In this document: positions 46,078 through 55,908 of the stretch, in pieces
How positions within the stretch are numbered: position 1 is the first letter of the stretch
How the letters are laid out: each line of letters starts with the position of its first letter
NCBI RefSeq assembly: GCF_022811705.1
Contig: NZ_CP094528.1
Span: 992,001-1,056,000, forward strand
Reading direction: 5' to 3'
Source: Agromyces larvae
GTDB taxonomy: Bacteria; Actinomycetota; Actinomycetes; Actinomycetales; Microbacteriaceae
DNA: 64,000 nucleotides
The notes under the pieces: generated by a model
What the model was told of the DNA's origin: nothing
Databases searched by the model: none
What the model saw: the letters and a program-made list of their open reading frames with translations, nothing else
Made by a program: the position numbers and the translations under genes

Positions 46078-47556
46078 CTACTCGAGGTGGGCGCTAACCC
46101 GACGCGAGACGATCGGGCCGAGCGCGAACGCGAGGACGAACAACGCGATGATGCCCCACGAGAACGGCCCGTACCCGTCTTCGGCGACGAGCACCGGCAG
46201 GTTGACGAACACCAGCGCCGCGAACAGCGCCAGGCCGGCCAGGCCGAGTCCGGGCGCCACGATCGTCTTCCACGCGCCCAGCTCGTTCGGGGTGCGCCGG
46301 AAGATCACGATGACGGCGACACTCGTGAGCACGAGCAGCAGCACGATGCCGACCGACGAGATGCCGCCGAGCCAGGTGTAGAACTGCCCGATCGGGTCGA
46401 GGCCGAGCGCGACCGCCGCCGCGATGAGCACCGCGACCGTGCCCGACGCGGTGAGCGAGGCGCGCGCCGGCGACCCGTGCCGGGCGTGCGCGTCGCCGAG
46501 CGCGTGCGGAAGCACGCCGCGACCCGCGAGCGTGAAGATGTACCGCGACACGATGTTGTGGAACGAGAGGATGCACGCGAACAGGCTGGTGACGAACAGC
46601 ACCTGGATGATGTGGCCGCCGACGGCGCCGAGGTACTGCTCGGTCGTGGTCGCGAGGATGGTTCCGGCGTTCTCGGAGGCGTTCTCGACGATCGTGCTCT
46701 GCCCGTTCGCCGAGATGAGCACCCAGCTCGACAGCGTGTAGAACGCGCCGATCAGGATGAGCGCGATGTAGGTCGCGCGCGGGATGGTGCGCTCGGGGTC
46801 GCGGGCCTCGTCGCGGAAGACCGCGGTCGCCTCGAAGCCGATGAAGCTCAGGATGGCGAACAGGATCGCGAACCCGGGAGCGCCCGACAGGATGTGCGCG
46901 GGATCGACGATGCCCGTCGAGAACCCTTCGGGACCGCCGCCGGAGAAGATCACGACCGCGTCCAGCGCGAGCACGATCAGCACCTCGGCGATGAGCAGCA
47001 CCGCGAGCACCCGGCCCGAGAGCTCGATCTTGAAGTACCCGAGCGCGCTGACCACGACGAACCCGATCGCGGCGTAGACCCACCACGGGATGTCGGGCGC
47101 GCCGTAGGACTTCAGCAGCTCGTTCGCGCCCGGACCGAACAGGCCGAACACGCCCGCCTCGAGCGCGACGTACGACAGCAGCGCGGCGAACGCGGCGCCG
47201 AGACCGGCCCCGCGCCCGAGCCCCTTCGCGACGTAGGCGAAGAACGCGCCCGCCGACTTCACGAACGGTGTCGCGTTCGTGAAGCCCACCGCGAACAGCA
47301 GCAGCACGGCGGTCACGACGATGAACACGAACGGGAACCCCGCTCCGTTGCCGAAGGCGATGCCGAGCGGAACGGGGCCGCCGATCACGCCGAGCGGCGA
47401 AGCCGCCGCGACGACGATGAAGACGATGCTCGCGACGCCGAGCGAGCCGCGCAGTCGCCGGACCTCGGGTGGGACGACGGCGGACTCGGGAGCGTCCGTT
47501 GCGTCGGCTGCGTCGGGCGGCGCTGCGCTGCGGTCGGCGATGGTCGTATCGGCCAT
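46078..47556 (-). CDS. APC-family amino acid/amine permease
   Basis: 492 residues with about 12-14 hydrophobic segments. APC features: LRGSLGVASIVFIVVAAASPLGVIGG in helix 1, SFIGFEATAVFRDEARDPERTIPRA (the conserved E-A motif after helix 6) and GRGVLPHALGDAHARHGSP. Strong ribosome-binding site (AAGGAGG) before the ATG. It follows the flavin enzyme gene by 57 bases in the same direction and precedes an Lrp gene, so it probably imports the compound broken down by those enzymes, or a related amino acid. Confidence 0.92.
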   Translation of the reverse strand: MADTTIADRSAAPPDAADATDAPESAVVPPEVRRLRGSLGVASIVFIVVAAASPLGVIGGPVPLGIAFGNGAGFPFVFIVVTAVLLLFAVGFTNATPFVKSAGAFFAYVAKGLGRGAGLGAAFAALLSYVALEAGVFGLFGPGANELLKSYGAPDIPWWVYAAIGFVVVSALGYFKIELSGRVLAVLLIAEVLIVLALDAVVIFSGGGPEGFSTGIVDPAHILSGAPGFAILFAILSFIGFEATAVFRDEARDPERTIPRATYIALILIGAFYTLSSWVLISANGQSTIVENASENAGTILATTTEQYLGAVGGHIIQVLFVTSLFACILSFHNIVSRYIFTLAGRGVLPHALGDAHARHGSPARASLTASGTVAVLIAAAVALGLDPIGQFYTWLGGISSVGIVLLLVLTSVAVIVIFRRTPNELGAWKTIVAPGLGLAGLALFAALVFVNLPVLVAEDGYGPFSWGIIALFVLAFALGPIVSRRVSAHLE

Positions 47557-47613
47557 GACGGCCTCCTTCGAGATGGTGGGACGGTGGGTTGGGGGCGGGG
47601 CGGATGCCGCGAC

Positions 47614-48951
47614 TCAGCCGGTCGCGGCCTTCGGCACGCCGATCGCCCACTCGTAGGGCGGCTCGGCGTCGTTGACGAGTGCGTCGCCGACGATGCGTGC
47701 CTTGAACGCGGCGGGATTGTGGCTCGCCACGGTGCGGGCGTTGCGCCAGTGCCGGTCGAGCGCGAGCGACGTGCTCGTCGCGCTGGCGCCGAGCGCGTCG
47801 AACAGGCGGGTGGCGGCGTCCAGCGCGAGCGGCGCGACCGTGAGCTGCGCCTGGGCAGAGGCGAGCTCGGCGGCCCGTTTCGCGGCGGCCCGGGTCTCGA
47901 CGTCGGCATCGCGCGCGTCGTACGCCTCCTGCAGCACCTCGGCGGCGCGTCGCACGATCGCGTCGGCCGCGAACGCATCGGCCTCGATGCGACCCACGAT
48001 CTCGAGGATCTGCGGATCGTCCCGGGTGCGCGCGGCGTTGCCGTGACTGAACGTTCGCGCCCGATTCGCCACCTGGTCGGCGGCGTCGCGCGCGGCCGCG
48101 CGTGCGATGCCGGCCTGGACGGCGACGAGCACGAGCTGGTACAGCGCGGTCTGGTAGTCGAACCGCTCGGCGAACGGGTACACGTGCTCGCGGCGGACGG
48201 GTGCGCCGGAGAACACCGCCGTGCCGCTGCCGGTGAGACGTTGACCGAACCCGTTCCAGTCGTCGCTGACCTCGACGGCGCCGTTCGAGGTGGACACCAG
48301 TGCGGCGACCTCGGCGCCGTCGGGGTCGAGCGCGCTGGCGTCGATCCATTCGGCGAAGATCGAGCCGGTCGTGTAGTACTTACGACCGGTGATCGCGAAG
48401 CCGTCGGCGGTCGCCGTCAGCCGGGTCGAGGTGTCGCCGAGTGCGACGTTGCCGATCTCGGTGACCGCGTTGCCGACGAGCTCGCCGGCGGCGAACCGCC
48501 GCAGCCAGGCGTCGCGCTCGGGGCCGGCGGGCGCGTTCAAGCGGTCCTCGACGAACGCGAGGTGCCCGCGCAGCGCCTGCGGCACGTGCGGGTCGTGGCC
48601 GGCCAGTTCCACGAGCAGGGCGAACAGCTGGGGCAGGTCGGCGCCGTCGCCGCCGAACTCGCGCGGGACGCGGACACCGGTGAAGCCGGCGCGTTTGAGT
48701 GCCGCGATCGCGTCGTGCGGAAGCTCGCGGTCGAGTTCGCGCTGCAGTGAGCCCGCGCCGATCTCGGCGAAGACCGCGGCGTACTTCGACGACAGCGAAG
48801 CAGTCGCGGAGCTGGTCGAAGTGCCCGGTGCCCTCCCTTCGACAGGCTCAGGGAGCGGGTGCCCTTCGACGGGCTCAGGGAGCGGGTGCCCTTCGACAGG
48901 CTCAGGGAGCGGGTGCCGTTCGACGGGCTCAGGGAGCGACGGCGTGCTCAT
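47614..48951 (-). CDS. DszC/SfnB-like flavin-dependent monooxygenase with repeat-derived N-terminus
   Basis: 445 residues. Acyl-CoA-dehydrogenase fold of the DszC/SfnB/isobutylamine N-hydroxylase group: [35 protein letters not shown] at the domain start, [24 protein letters not shown], and [26 protein letters not shown] at the end. Residues about 4-39 consist of four [13 protein letters not shown] nonapeptides encoded by the repeat at 48835-48942. No ATG, GTG or TTG start was seen between the repeats and the domain, so translation must pass through them. It overlaps the preceding gene (ATGA). Needs reduced flavin from elsewhere. Confidence 0.87.
   Translation of the reverse strand: MSTPSLPEPVERHPLPEPVEGHPLPEPVEGHPLPEPVEGRAPGTSTSSATASLSSKYAAVFAEIGAGSLQRELDRELPHDAIAALKRAGFTGVRVPREFGGDGADLPQLFALLVELAGHDPHVPQALRGHLAFVEDRLNAPAGPERDAWLRRFAAGELVGNAVTEIGNVALGDTSTRLTATADGFAITGRKYYTTGSIFAEWIDASALDPDGAEVAALVSTSNGAVEVSDDWNGFGQRLTGSGTAVFSGAPVRREHVYPFAERFDYQTALYQLVLVAVQAGIARAAARDAADQVANRARTFSHGNAARTRDDPQILEIVGRIEADAFAADAIVRRAAEVLQEAYDARDADVETRAAAKRAAELASAQAQLTVAPLALDAATRLFDALGASATSTSLALDRHWRNARTVASHNPAAFKARIVGDALVNDAEPPYEWAIGVPKAATG
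48835..48942. repeat. Four 27-bp tandem repeats in the monooxygenase N-terminus
   Basis: Units at 48835, 48862, 48889 and 48916, an exact 27-base period, each with CCCTTCGACAGGCTCAGGG or a near variant. Degenerate related sequence continues to about 48800. In the gene each unit gives nine residues (PEPVEG core). Confidence 0.95.
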
Positions 48952-50192
48952 GTGTAGAGGCTCACGGGCTGGACGGTGCCGTTCAGGAAGTGCGCACCGA
49001 CCTCGATGCGCTTGTAGTCGACGGGGTCGTGCAGGCTGTGGGTGCGCAGGTTGCGCCAGTGCAGGTCGAGCCCGATCGCGGACTTCGTCGAGCTCGCGCC
49101 GGTGAGTTCGAACACCCGCGAGGCCACCTCCAGGCCCACCTCCGTCGAGACGACCTTCAGTCGGGCGACGTCGATCTCGATGGCGGCGCGGTCCTCGGCG
49201 GTCGTCGCGCGACCGAGCGCGACCACGTCGTCGTAGCGACGGTTCAACCGGTCGGCGAGCGCCTCCACGGCCGCGGTGCGCGAGACCAGTTCGCCGAAGG
49301 CGCGGTGCGTGACGGGGTCGTCGGCGTAACGGTCGACTCCCGACAGGAACCAGGCGTTCGGGCGGGCCCGGGTGAGCGCGGCGCCCTGCTCGAGCGCGCC
49401 TTCGGCGATGCCGAGGTAGATGTTGCCGAAGAGCAGCTGGACCCCCGGCGTCACGACCGACGAGAACGGCTCGTCGCGGTCGACGCCGATGACGTCGGCC
49501 TCGGTGACGACGACGTCGGTGTACTCGACTCCGCCGCTCGCCGAGGCGCGGTACCCGATGTTGTCCCAGTCGCCGAGGTGCCGGATGCCGTCGCGGTCGG
49601 CGTCGAGCGCGAAGACGACGAGTTCGCCGTCGTGCCGGCCGCCGACGGCGACCGCCCCGGCGACGATCACGTCGGCGACCGCGGCACCGGTGGCGAACGC
49701 CTTCCGCCCGTTCAGCAGGTACCGGTCGCCGTCGGCGACGAGGGCGAGGTCGGGGCTGACCGGATTGAACGAATCGCTCCAGATCCAGTGGCCGGCGGCG
49801 CTTCGGGCGAGCACATCGCGCGCTCGCGAAGCATCCGTGCCGTAGAAGACCGCGCAGGCCTGGTTCAGCCAGCTGTACCCGAGGATCTGGGCGACGGATG
49901 CATCGACGCGCGCGATGGTGCGCGCGACCGCGAACGCCGTCTCCCAGTGCGCGCCGTGCCCGCCGGACTCGACCGGCACCAGCAGGTCGGCCAGCCCGCT
50001 CTCCCGCAGGAGCGCGACCGGGGCGACGGGCAGGGCGTTGGAGCGATCGCGGTCGACGACGTCGACGGCGAGCGCCGCCGCGACGTCTCGGGCGACCGCG
50101 ATCCAGCGCTCCCGCTCGGCGTCGTCCGCGTGACCGCGCCACGGTGCGAACGGTTCGATGCGGCTCGAGCTGGGGGATGGTGCGATGGTCAT
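48948..50192 (-). CDS. DszC/SfnB-like flavin-dependent monooxygenase
   Basis: 414 residues from the ATG at 50192. Acyl-CoA-dehydrogenase fold: [74 protein letters not shown] and [31 protein letters not shown]. This last segment is typical of DszC/SfnB-type enzymes that oxidise sulfur or nitrogen rather than dehydrogenate acyl-CoA. A paralogue of the next gene, with which it overlaps. Divergent from an LLM monooxygenase. Confidence 0.88.
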   Translation of the reverse strand: MTIAPSPSSSRIEPFAPWRGHADDAERERWIAVARDVAAALAVDVVDRDRSNALPVAPVALLRESGLADLLVPVESGGHGAHWETAFAVARTIARVDASVAQILGYSWLNQACAVFYGTDASRARDVLARSAAGHWIWSDSFNPVSPDLALVADGDRYLLNGRKAFATGAAVADVIVAGAVAVGGRHDGELVVFALDADRDGIRHLGDWDNIGYRASASGGVEYTDVVVTEADVIGVDRDEPFSSVVTPGVQLLFGNIYLGIAEGALEQGAALTRARPNAWFLSGVDRYADDPVTHRAFGELVSRTAAVEALADRLNRRYDDVVALGRATTAEDRAAIEIDVARLKVVSTEVGLEVASRVFELTGASSTKSAIGLDLHWRNLRTHSLHDPVDYKRIEVGAHFLNGTVQPVSLYT

Positions 50193-50333
50193 GGCGAGTG
50201 AGCGTGCACTACCCGGCCGAGCTCCGCCACCTGAGCGAAACATGGTTGCGCCGGATGACGTCGTGTGTCGCCCGCACCCACGGCGACGCCGTCCGCTCGG
50301 CCACGATGGCCGGGTTCAGGAAGGCGGTCCCGT

Positions 50334-51725
50334 ATGTCCTCTCGTCCCATCCGCTTCAATGCGTTCGACATGAGCTGCGTCGGTCACATCTCCAGCGGGC
50401 TCTGGCGTCATCCCGCCGATCAGGCCCAGCGCTACACCGACATCTCGTACTGGACCGAGCTCGCGCAGTTGCTCGAACGGGGCCGATTCGACGGCATCTT
50501 CATCGCCGATGTGCTCGGCACGTACGACGTGTACGGCGGCACGGCCGAGGCCGCGATCAAGCACGGGTCGCAGGTGCCCGTGACCGACCCGCTGCTCGTC
50601 GTGTCGGCGATGGCGGCCGTGACCGAGCACCTCGGCTTCGGCGTGACCGCCGGCACCGCGTACGAGCATCCGTATCCGTTCGCCCGCCGCCTCTCGACGC
50701 TCGACCATCTCACCAAGGGTCGCGTCGGCTGGAACGTGGTGACCGGGTATCTGCCGAGCGCCGCGCGCAACATGGGTCACGACGACCAGGTCGAGCACGA
50801 CCAGCGGTACGACATCGCCGACGAGTACCTCGAGGTGCTGTACAAGCTGTGGGAGGGGTCGTGGGAGGACGACGCGGTCGTGCGCGATCGCGAGTCGGGC
50901 GTCTTCACCGACCCGTCGAAGGTGCACGACATCGGTCACGATGGCACGCACTTCAAGGTGCCCGGCATCCACCTCGTCGAGCCGAGCCCGCAGCGCTCCC
51001 CCGTCATCTACCAGGCCGGCGCCTCCAAGCGCGGCATCGCGTTCGCGGCCGAGAACGCCGAGGCGATCTTCGTCGCCGCGCCCTCCAAGCGCACGGTCGC
51101 GTCGCAGGTGCGCCAGATCCGCGACGCCCTCGAGGCGGCGGGACGCGACCGGTACGCGGCGCGCATCTACGCCATGGCGACGGTGATCGTCGACGAGACC
51201 CCCGAGCAGGCCCGGGCGAAGGAGGCCGAGTACCTGGCGTACGCCGACGACGAGGCCGCACTCGTGCTGATGTCGGGCTGGATGGGCGCCGACCTCTCGC
51301 AGTACGACCTCGACGACCCGATCGGCGACGTGCAGAGCAACGCGATCCAGTCGCTCGTGACCTCGCTCAAAGAGGAGGCCGACGCGGGCGAGGAGTGGAC
51401 CGTGCGCACGCTCGCGGAGCGCGGCAAGATCGGCGGATTCGGCACCCGCATCGTCGGCTCGGCGGAGGAGGTCGCCGACCAGCTCGAGGAATGGGTCGCC
51501 GAGACCGACATCGACGGCTTCAACCTGAGCTATGCGATCACGCCCGGCACCTTCGAGGACATCGTCGAGTTCGTCGTGCCCGAGCTGCAGCGCCGCGGCC
51601 GCTACCCGACCGAGTACGAGCCGGGCACGCTGCGCCAGAAGCTGCACGGCCGGGGCGACCGGCTCCCCGACGAGCACCGCGGAGCGCGGTACCGGGTGGG
51701 TCAGGCGGTCGGCGCCGAGGCCTGA
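50334..51725 (+). CDS. LLM-class flavin-dependent monooxygenase (NtaA/SnaA/DszA group)
   Basis: 463 residues from the ATG at 50334 (AGGAAGG upstream). TIM-barrel luciferase-like enzyme of the NtaA/SnaA/SoxA group: FNAFDMSCVGHISSGLWRHPADQAQRYTDISYWTELAQLLERGRFDGIFIADVLG, VGWNVVTGYLPSAARNMG and SPVIYQAGASKRGIAFAAENAEAIFV. Family members use FMNH2 from a reductase to oxidise organosulfur compounds, aminopolycarboxylates or related substrates. No flavin reductase gene is adjacent. Confidence 0.92.
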   Translation: MSSRPIRFNAFDMSCVGHISSGLWRHPADQAQRYTDISYWTELAQLLERGRFDGIFIADVLGTYDVYGGTAEAAIKHGSQVPVTDPLLVVSAMAAVTEHLGFGVTAGTAYEHPYPFARRLSTLDHLTKGRVGWNVVTGYLPSAARNMGHDDQVEHDQRYDIADEYLEVLYKLWEGSWEDDAVVRDRESGVFTDPSKVHDIGHDGTHFKVPGIHLVEPSPQRSPVIYQAGASKRGIAFAAENAEAIFVAAPSKRTVASQVRQIRDALEAAGRDRYAARIYAMATVIVDETPEQARAKEAEYLAYADDEAALVLMSGWMGADLSQYDLDDPIGDVQSNAIQSLVTSLKEEADAGEEWTVRTLAERGKIGGFGTRIVGSAEEVADQLEEWVAETDIDGFNLSYAITPGTFEDIVEFVVPELQRRGRYPTEYEPGTLRQKLHGRGDRLPDEHRGARYRVGQAVGAEA

Positions 51726-51758
51726 GCCGGGCGGACGCGCCGGCGCCGCACCCGCCTC

Positions 51759-53564
51759 TCAGCGCCCGCCGAGCCGACGGCGCAGCAGGTCGATCCGCGC
51801 CTGCAACTGCGTGACCGTGGCGTGCGCCACGTCGGGCCCGCCGCAGACACGGCGCAGTTCGGCGTGCACCTGCGAGTGCGGCAGCCCCATCTGGCGGGCG
51901 TAGAGCCCGACCAGGCTGTTCAGCAGCGATCGCTGCTCTTTCAGGGTGCGGTACAGCGCCACCGGCTCGGCTGCGGCCGGCTCGTCGACGGCCTGTTTGC
52001 GCCGTTCGCCGGCGCGTCGGGCCTGACGCGCCTGCCGGTGCCGCAGCAATTCGGCGACCTGGTCGGGCTCCAGCAGCCCCGGGATGCCGATGAAGTCGAA
52101 CTCCTCGTCGCTGCCGGGCTCGGCGAAGGTGCCGAAGTCGGTGCCGTCGAACACCACCCGGTCGAAGGTCGCGTCACTCGCGATCGCCTGCCAGGTGAAC
52201 TCCCCCGCCTCGTCGCTCGCGCGCTCCTCGCGATTCGCGGCCTCGAGCAGACCGTCGTCGAGGCCCGGATCGTCGTCGCCGTCGCCGTCGCGCCGATCGA
52301 GGGCGTGGTCGCGCTCGCGCTCCAGCTCGCCGGCGAGCGCCATCAGCACGGGCACGTTCGGCAGGAACACGCTGGCCGTCTCGCCGCGGCGCCTGGCGCG
52401 CACGAACCGGCCGATCGCCTGGGCGAAGAACAACGGGGTCGCCGAGCTCGTGGCGTAGACGCCGACCGCGAGGCGCGGCACGTCGACGCCCTCGGACACC
52501 ATGCGCACCGCCACCATCCACCGGCTCGTGCCGGCGGAGAACTCCTCGATGCGCGCCGACGCCTCCTTCTCGTCGGAGAGCACGACGGTGACGCGCTCGC
52601 CGCAGATCGACTGGAGGATCTCGGCGTAGGCGCGGGCGACGGTCTGGTCGGTGGCGATGACGAGCCCGCCGGCGTCGGGGATGGCCTGGCGTACCTCGGT
52701 GAGGCGACGGTCGGCGGCGCGCAGCACGGCGGGGATCCACTCGCCGGTGGGCTCGAGCGCGGTGCGCCACGCGGAGCTCGTGACATCCTTCGTGTTGTCT
52801 TCGCCGAGCTTGGCCTCCATCTCGTCGCCCGCCTTGGTGCGCCAGCGCATGTGCCCGGCGTAGACCATGAACAGCACGGGGCGCACGACGCCGTCGGCGA
52901 GCGCGCGGCCGTACCCGTAGTTGTAGTCGGTGCGCGAGACGCGCACCCCTTTGGCGTCGGGTTCGTACTGCACGAACGGGATGGGTGCGGTGTCGCTGCG
53001 GAACGGCGTGCCCGTGAGCGAGAGCCGTTTCTCGGCCGGTTCGAAGGCTTCGCGGATGGCGTCGCCCCACGAGAGCGTGTCGCCGCCGTGGTGCACTTCG
53101 TCGAGGATGACGAGGGTGCGCCCCGAGAGGGTGAGCTCGCGGTGCAGCGCGGGGCGGATCGCGACCTGCGCGTAGGTGACGGCGACGCCGTGGTAGTGGC
53201 GCGCGGTGCGCCCGTGGGCGTTGCGGAACCCCGGGTCGAGCCGGATGCCGACCCGGGCGGCCGCGTCGGCCCACTGCCGCTTCAGGTGGTCGGTCGGGGC
53301 GACCACGGTGATGCGGTCGATGAGGTGGCGGGCGCGCAGTTCGGCGGCGATGCGCAGCGCGAAGGTGGTCTTGCCGGCGCCGGGCGTCGCGGCCGCGAGG
53401 AAGTCGCGAGGCAGTTCGTCGAGGTACTGCTCGAGGGCCTCGGCCTGCCAGGCGCGCAGCTTCGAGGCGGTGCCCCAGGGCGCGCGGGCCGGGAAGGCGG
53501 GTGAGAGGTGTTCAGCGGCTGAGGTGCCCGGCAGGTGGTTGCCGGAGGGGGTCGCTGTGCTCAC
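51759..53564 (-). CDS. DEAD/DEAH-box helicase family protein
   Basis: 601 residues from the GTG at 53564. Superfamily 2 helicase: LRAWQAEALEQYL with ATPGAGKTTFALRIA (Walker A, about 60), LVILDEVHHGGD (DEVH), SLTGTPFRSD and the second RecA domain with MVSEGVDVPRLAVGVYATSSATPLFFAQAIGRFVRARR. A C-terminal region of about 200 residues is rich in charged residues (DGDGDDDPGLDDG). Actinobacterial relatives have unknown roles in DNA or RNA metabolism. The start lies inside a dyad at 53554-53572. Confidence 0.88.
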   Translation of the reverse strand: MSTATPSGNHLPGTSAAEHLSPAFPARAPWGTASKLRAWQAEALEQYLDELPRDFLAAATPGAGKTTFALRIAAELRARHLIDRITVVAPTDHLKRQWADAAARVGIRLDPGFRNAHGRTARHYHGVAVTYAQVAIRPALHRELTLSGRTLVILDEVHHGGDTLSWGDAIREAFEPAEKRLSLTGTPFRSDTAPIPFVQYEPDAKGVRVSRTDYNYGYGRALADGVVRPVLFMVYAGHMRWRTKAGDEMEAKLGEDNTKDVTSSAWRTALEPTGEWIPAVLRAADRRLTEVRQAIPDAGGLVIATDQTVARAYAEILQSICGERVTVVLSDEKEASARIEEFSAGTSRWMVAVRMVSEGVDVPRLAVGVYATSSATPLFFAQAIGRFVRARRRGETASVFLPNVPVLMALAGELERERDHALDRRDGDGDDDPGLDDGLLEAANREERASDEAGEFTWQAIASDATFDRVVFDGTDFGTFAEPGSDEEFDFIGIPGLLEPDQVAELLRHRQARQARRAGERRKQAVDEPAAAEPVALYRTLKEQRSLLNSLVGLYARQMGLPHSQVHAELRRVCGGPDVAHATVTQLQARIDLLRRRLGGR

Positions 53565-53572
53565 TTCACAGC
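53554..53572. promoter_or_regulatory. Dyad spanning the helicase start codon
   Basis: GCTGTG-N7-CACAGC encloses the GTG start at 53564. It could be an operator or an mRNA hairpin hiding the start. There is no other evidence. Confidence 0.3.
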
Positions 53573-53655
53573 ACTGTAGACCACCCCGCCGACACGCTCG
53601 CGCGTCCGTCCGCGCGCGGGCGCGTCGCATCCGATGGTCGTTGCAGAATGGAGGG

Positions 53656-54522
53656 ATGGTCACCCAGCAGCATCCCTGGTCCCGCTACGTCGCGATCGGC
53701 GACTCCTTCACCGAGGGCATCGGCGATCCCGAGCCGAACGTGCCCGGCGGCCACCGAGGCTGGGCCGACCGCGTCGCCGAGGTGCTGTCGCGCGGCACCG
53801 AGGACTTCGCGTATGCGAATCTCGCCGTGCGCGGCAAGCTCATCCAGCAGATCATCGACGAACAGGTGGAGCCCGCGGTCGAGCTGCGCCCCGATCTGAT
53901 CACGATCTCGGCGGGCGGCAACGACGTGATCCGCCCCGGCACCGACCCCGACGAGATCTCGGCCCGGTTCGAGTACGCGATCGAACGGCTGAGCCGCGAT
54001 CACGCGACGATCGTGCTGTTCACCGGGGTCGACGTCGGGTTCTCCCCGGTGTTCCGGGGCATCCGCGGCAAAGTCGCGATCTACAACGAGAACCTGCGCG
54101 CGATCGCCGCGAAGTACGACTGCGTCGTCGCCGACCAGTGGGCACTGAGCGAGATCCAGGACCAGCGCTTCTGGGCGCCCGACCGGCTGCACCTGAACTC
54201 GCTCGGTCACCACACCGTGGCGCGCATGGTGCTCGCCGCGCTCAACGTCGAGAACGACCTCGAGCCCTCCACGCCCGAGCCGCTGCCCGACGTCAGCTGG
54301 CGGCAGGCGCGCGTCGAAGACCTCGCCTGGGCGCGCGAGTACCTGGTGCCGTGGGTGCTGCGACGCATCCGGCACCAGTCGTCGGGCGATTTCGTGACCG
54401 CGAAACGGCCCACCGCCGGGCCGTACGCCGACGCGAGCGAAGAGGCGGTCGCAAGCCAGGCGGCCCGCGGATCCGACGCCGGCGGCACCGCTGACCCGGT
54501 CGACGGAGCCGGCGCTCAGTAG
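53656..54522 (+). CDS. SGNH/GDSL hydrolase
   Basis: 288 residues, ATG with GGAGGG immediately upstream. SGNH blocks: YVAIGDSFTEGIGDP (nucleophilic Ser), LAVRGKLIQQI (Gly), ISAGGNDVI (Asn) and DRLHLNSLGHHTVARM (Asp, His). No signal peptide, so a cytoplasmic esterase or lipase-like hydrolase. The last about 80 residues are a less conserved Ala/Gly-rich tail. It overlaps the convergent carboxypeptidase gene by seven bases. Confidence 0.92.
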   Translation: MVTQQHPWSRYVAIGDSFTEGIGDPEPNVPGGHRGWADRVAEVLSRGTEDFAYANLAVRGKLIQQIIDEQVEPAVELRPDLITISAGGNDVIRPGTDPDEISARFEYAIERLSRDHATIVLFTGVDVGFSPVFRGIRGKVAIYNENLRAIAAKYDCVVADQWALSEIQDQRFWAPDRLHLNSLGHHTVARMVLAALNVENDLEPSTPEPLPDVSWRQARVEDLAWAREYLVPWVLRRIRHQSSGDFVTAKRPTAGPYADASEEAVASQAARGSDAGGTADPVDGAGAQ

Positions 54523-55898
54523 CCGGCCGGTGCCGCGGACCCGCTCGGGCGCGGGCGGATGCTCTCTGCCGCGGCGAGCTCGTCGGGGTGCGTGAGCCGC
54601 CACCAGTCCCCCGGGTCGACGAGTTCGCCGTCGAGCACGAGCGGCACGGTCACGGTCGTCTCACCGGCTCGCACGATCGCAGTGCCCACCTGCTGGCCGT
54701 TGACGGCGGTCGCGAGCGAATCGGCCGTCACCTCCACTTCGACGGGCGTGTCGCTCCAGACCACGACGGATGCCCCGTCGGCCGCACGTGCGACCGCGGT
54801 GTCCCCCCACGGCTGCGTGTACGAGGCGAGCTCCTGCCCCGCCGTGAGCGCGGCGACCTCGTGGAATCCGGCGGCGACGCTGTCGAGCATGGCCCCGATC
54901 GCCTCGTCGAGCACGGCATGGGTCTCGCCGCCGAGCACGACGCCGACGACCGTGACGGTCGTGGAGCCGACCGGATAGTCCGCCGAGAACAGCAGGTTGG
55001 CCGCGTCGTCGGTGGTGCCGGTCTTGATGCCGTCCACACCGTGGGTGCCGAGCATCTTGTTCGAGTTCTGCACGGTGCCGACGCCGGGGATCTCGGCGGT
55101 CTGCATCGCCACGATCTCGGCGAGCACGGGGTTCTCGAGTGCGAGCACGCCGAGCTGCACCAGGTCGGTCGGGGTGGACGTGTTCAGCAGCGACAGGCCC
55201 GACGCATCGGCGACGGTGGTGTGCACGAGGCCGTGGGCGTCCAGCCACGCGCGGGCCGCATCGACGAGCCCCTGTTCGGACCCGAACGCCCAGTTCGACA
55301 GTGAGATCGCGTAGTTGTTGCCCGACGGCAGCAGCATCGTCTCGAGCGACTGCTTCAGGGTCAGCGACGAGCCTGCGGGCACCGGCGCGACCGAGCCGTT
55401 CTGCGCGACCATGTCCCAGTAGATGTCCACGTCGGTGTCGGTGTACTCGATCGACGGCCCCTCCTCACCGGGCGCGACGGGGTGCTGGTCGAGGATGACG
55501 AGCGCGGTGATGATCTTCGTGATGCTCGCACTCGGCAGCGGCGTCTGATCGGCGCTCTGCGCGAGCGGCCCGGGGAACCCCACCGCCGAGATCGCCCACG
55601 TGCCGAACGAGGGCCCGACGACCGGTTGCGCCGGCGCGACCACCGGGTCGGGCTGCGCGACCGCGGCGCTCGCGGCCGGCAGCGGCGCGTTCAGCGCGTT
55701 CGAGACGGAGACTCCGCCCCACACGCCCAGCCCGATCACGACGAGCAGGATCGCCGCGGCGACCGTGCGCCGGCGGCGGTACATCCGACGGCGGCGTGCG
55801 GCTGCAAGCAGCCGCGCCGCTTCGACGTCGTCGTCGAGCGGTCGGCGGTCGCTCGAGAGTGCCGACCCGGCCGGCGGGCTGGTGGTGGGGCGTGACAT
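54516..55898 (-). CDS. D-alanyl-D-alanine carboxypeptidase (peptidase S11)
   Basis: 460 residues from the ATG at 55898. N-terminal cytoplasmic Arg-rich stretch (RRRRMYRRRR) and one transmembrane anchor (TVAAAILLVVIGLGVWGGV), then an extracytoplasmic serine penicillin-binding-protein fold: SASITK (SxxK), LPSGNNYA (SxN), GIKTGTT (KTG). It trims D-Ala from peptidoglycan stem peptides. A C-terminal beta domain follows (VVVWSDTPVEVEVTAD...VPLVLDGELVDPGDWW). The Arg-rich anchor instead of a cleaved signal is mildly unusual. Confidence 0.92.
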   Translation of the reverse strand: MSRPTTSPPAGSALSSDRRPLDDDVEAARLLAAARRRRMYRRRRTVAAAILLVVIGLGVWGGVSVSNALNAPLPAASAAVAQPDPVVAPAQPVVGPSFGTWAISAVGFPGPLAQSADQTPLPSASITKIITALVILDQHPVAPGEEGPSIEYTDTDVDIYWDMVAQNGSVAPVPAGSSLTLKQSLETMLLPSGNNYAISLSNWAFGSEQGLVDAARAWLDAHGLVHTTVADASGLSLLNTSTPTDLVQLGVLALENPVLAEIVAMQTAEIPGVGTVQNSNKMLGTHGVDGIKTGTTDDAANLLFSADYPVGSTTVTVVGVVLGGETHAVLDEAIGAMLDSVAAGFHEVAALTAGQELASYTQPWGDTAVARAADGASVVVWSDTPVEVEVTADSLATAVNGQQVGTAIVRAGETTVTVPLVLDGELVDPGDWWRLTHPDELAAAESIRPRPSGSAAPAGY

Positions 55899-55908
55899 CC
55901 GTTGCAGC

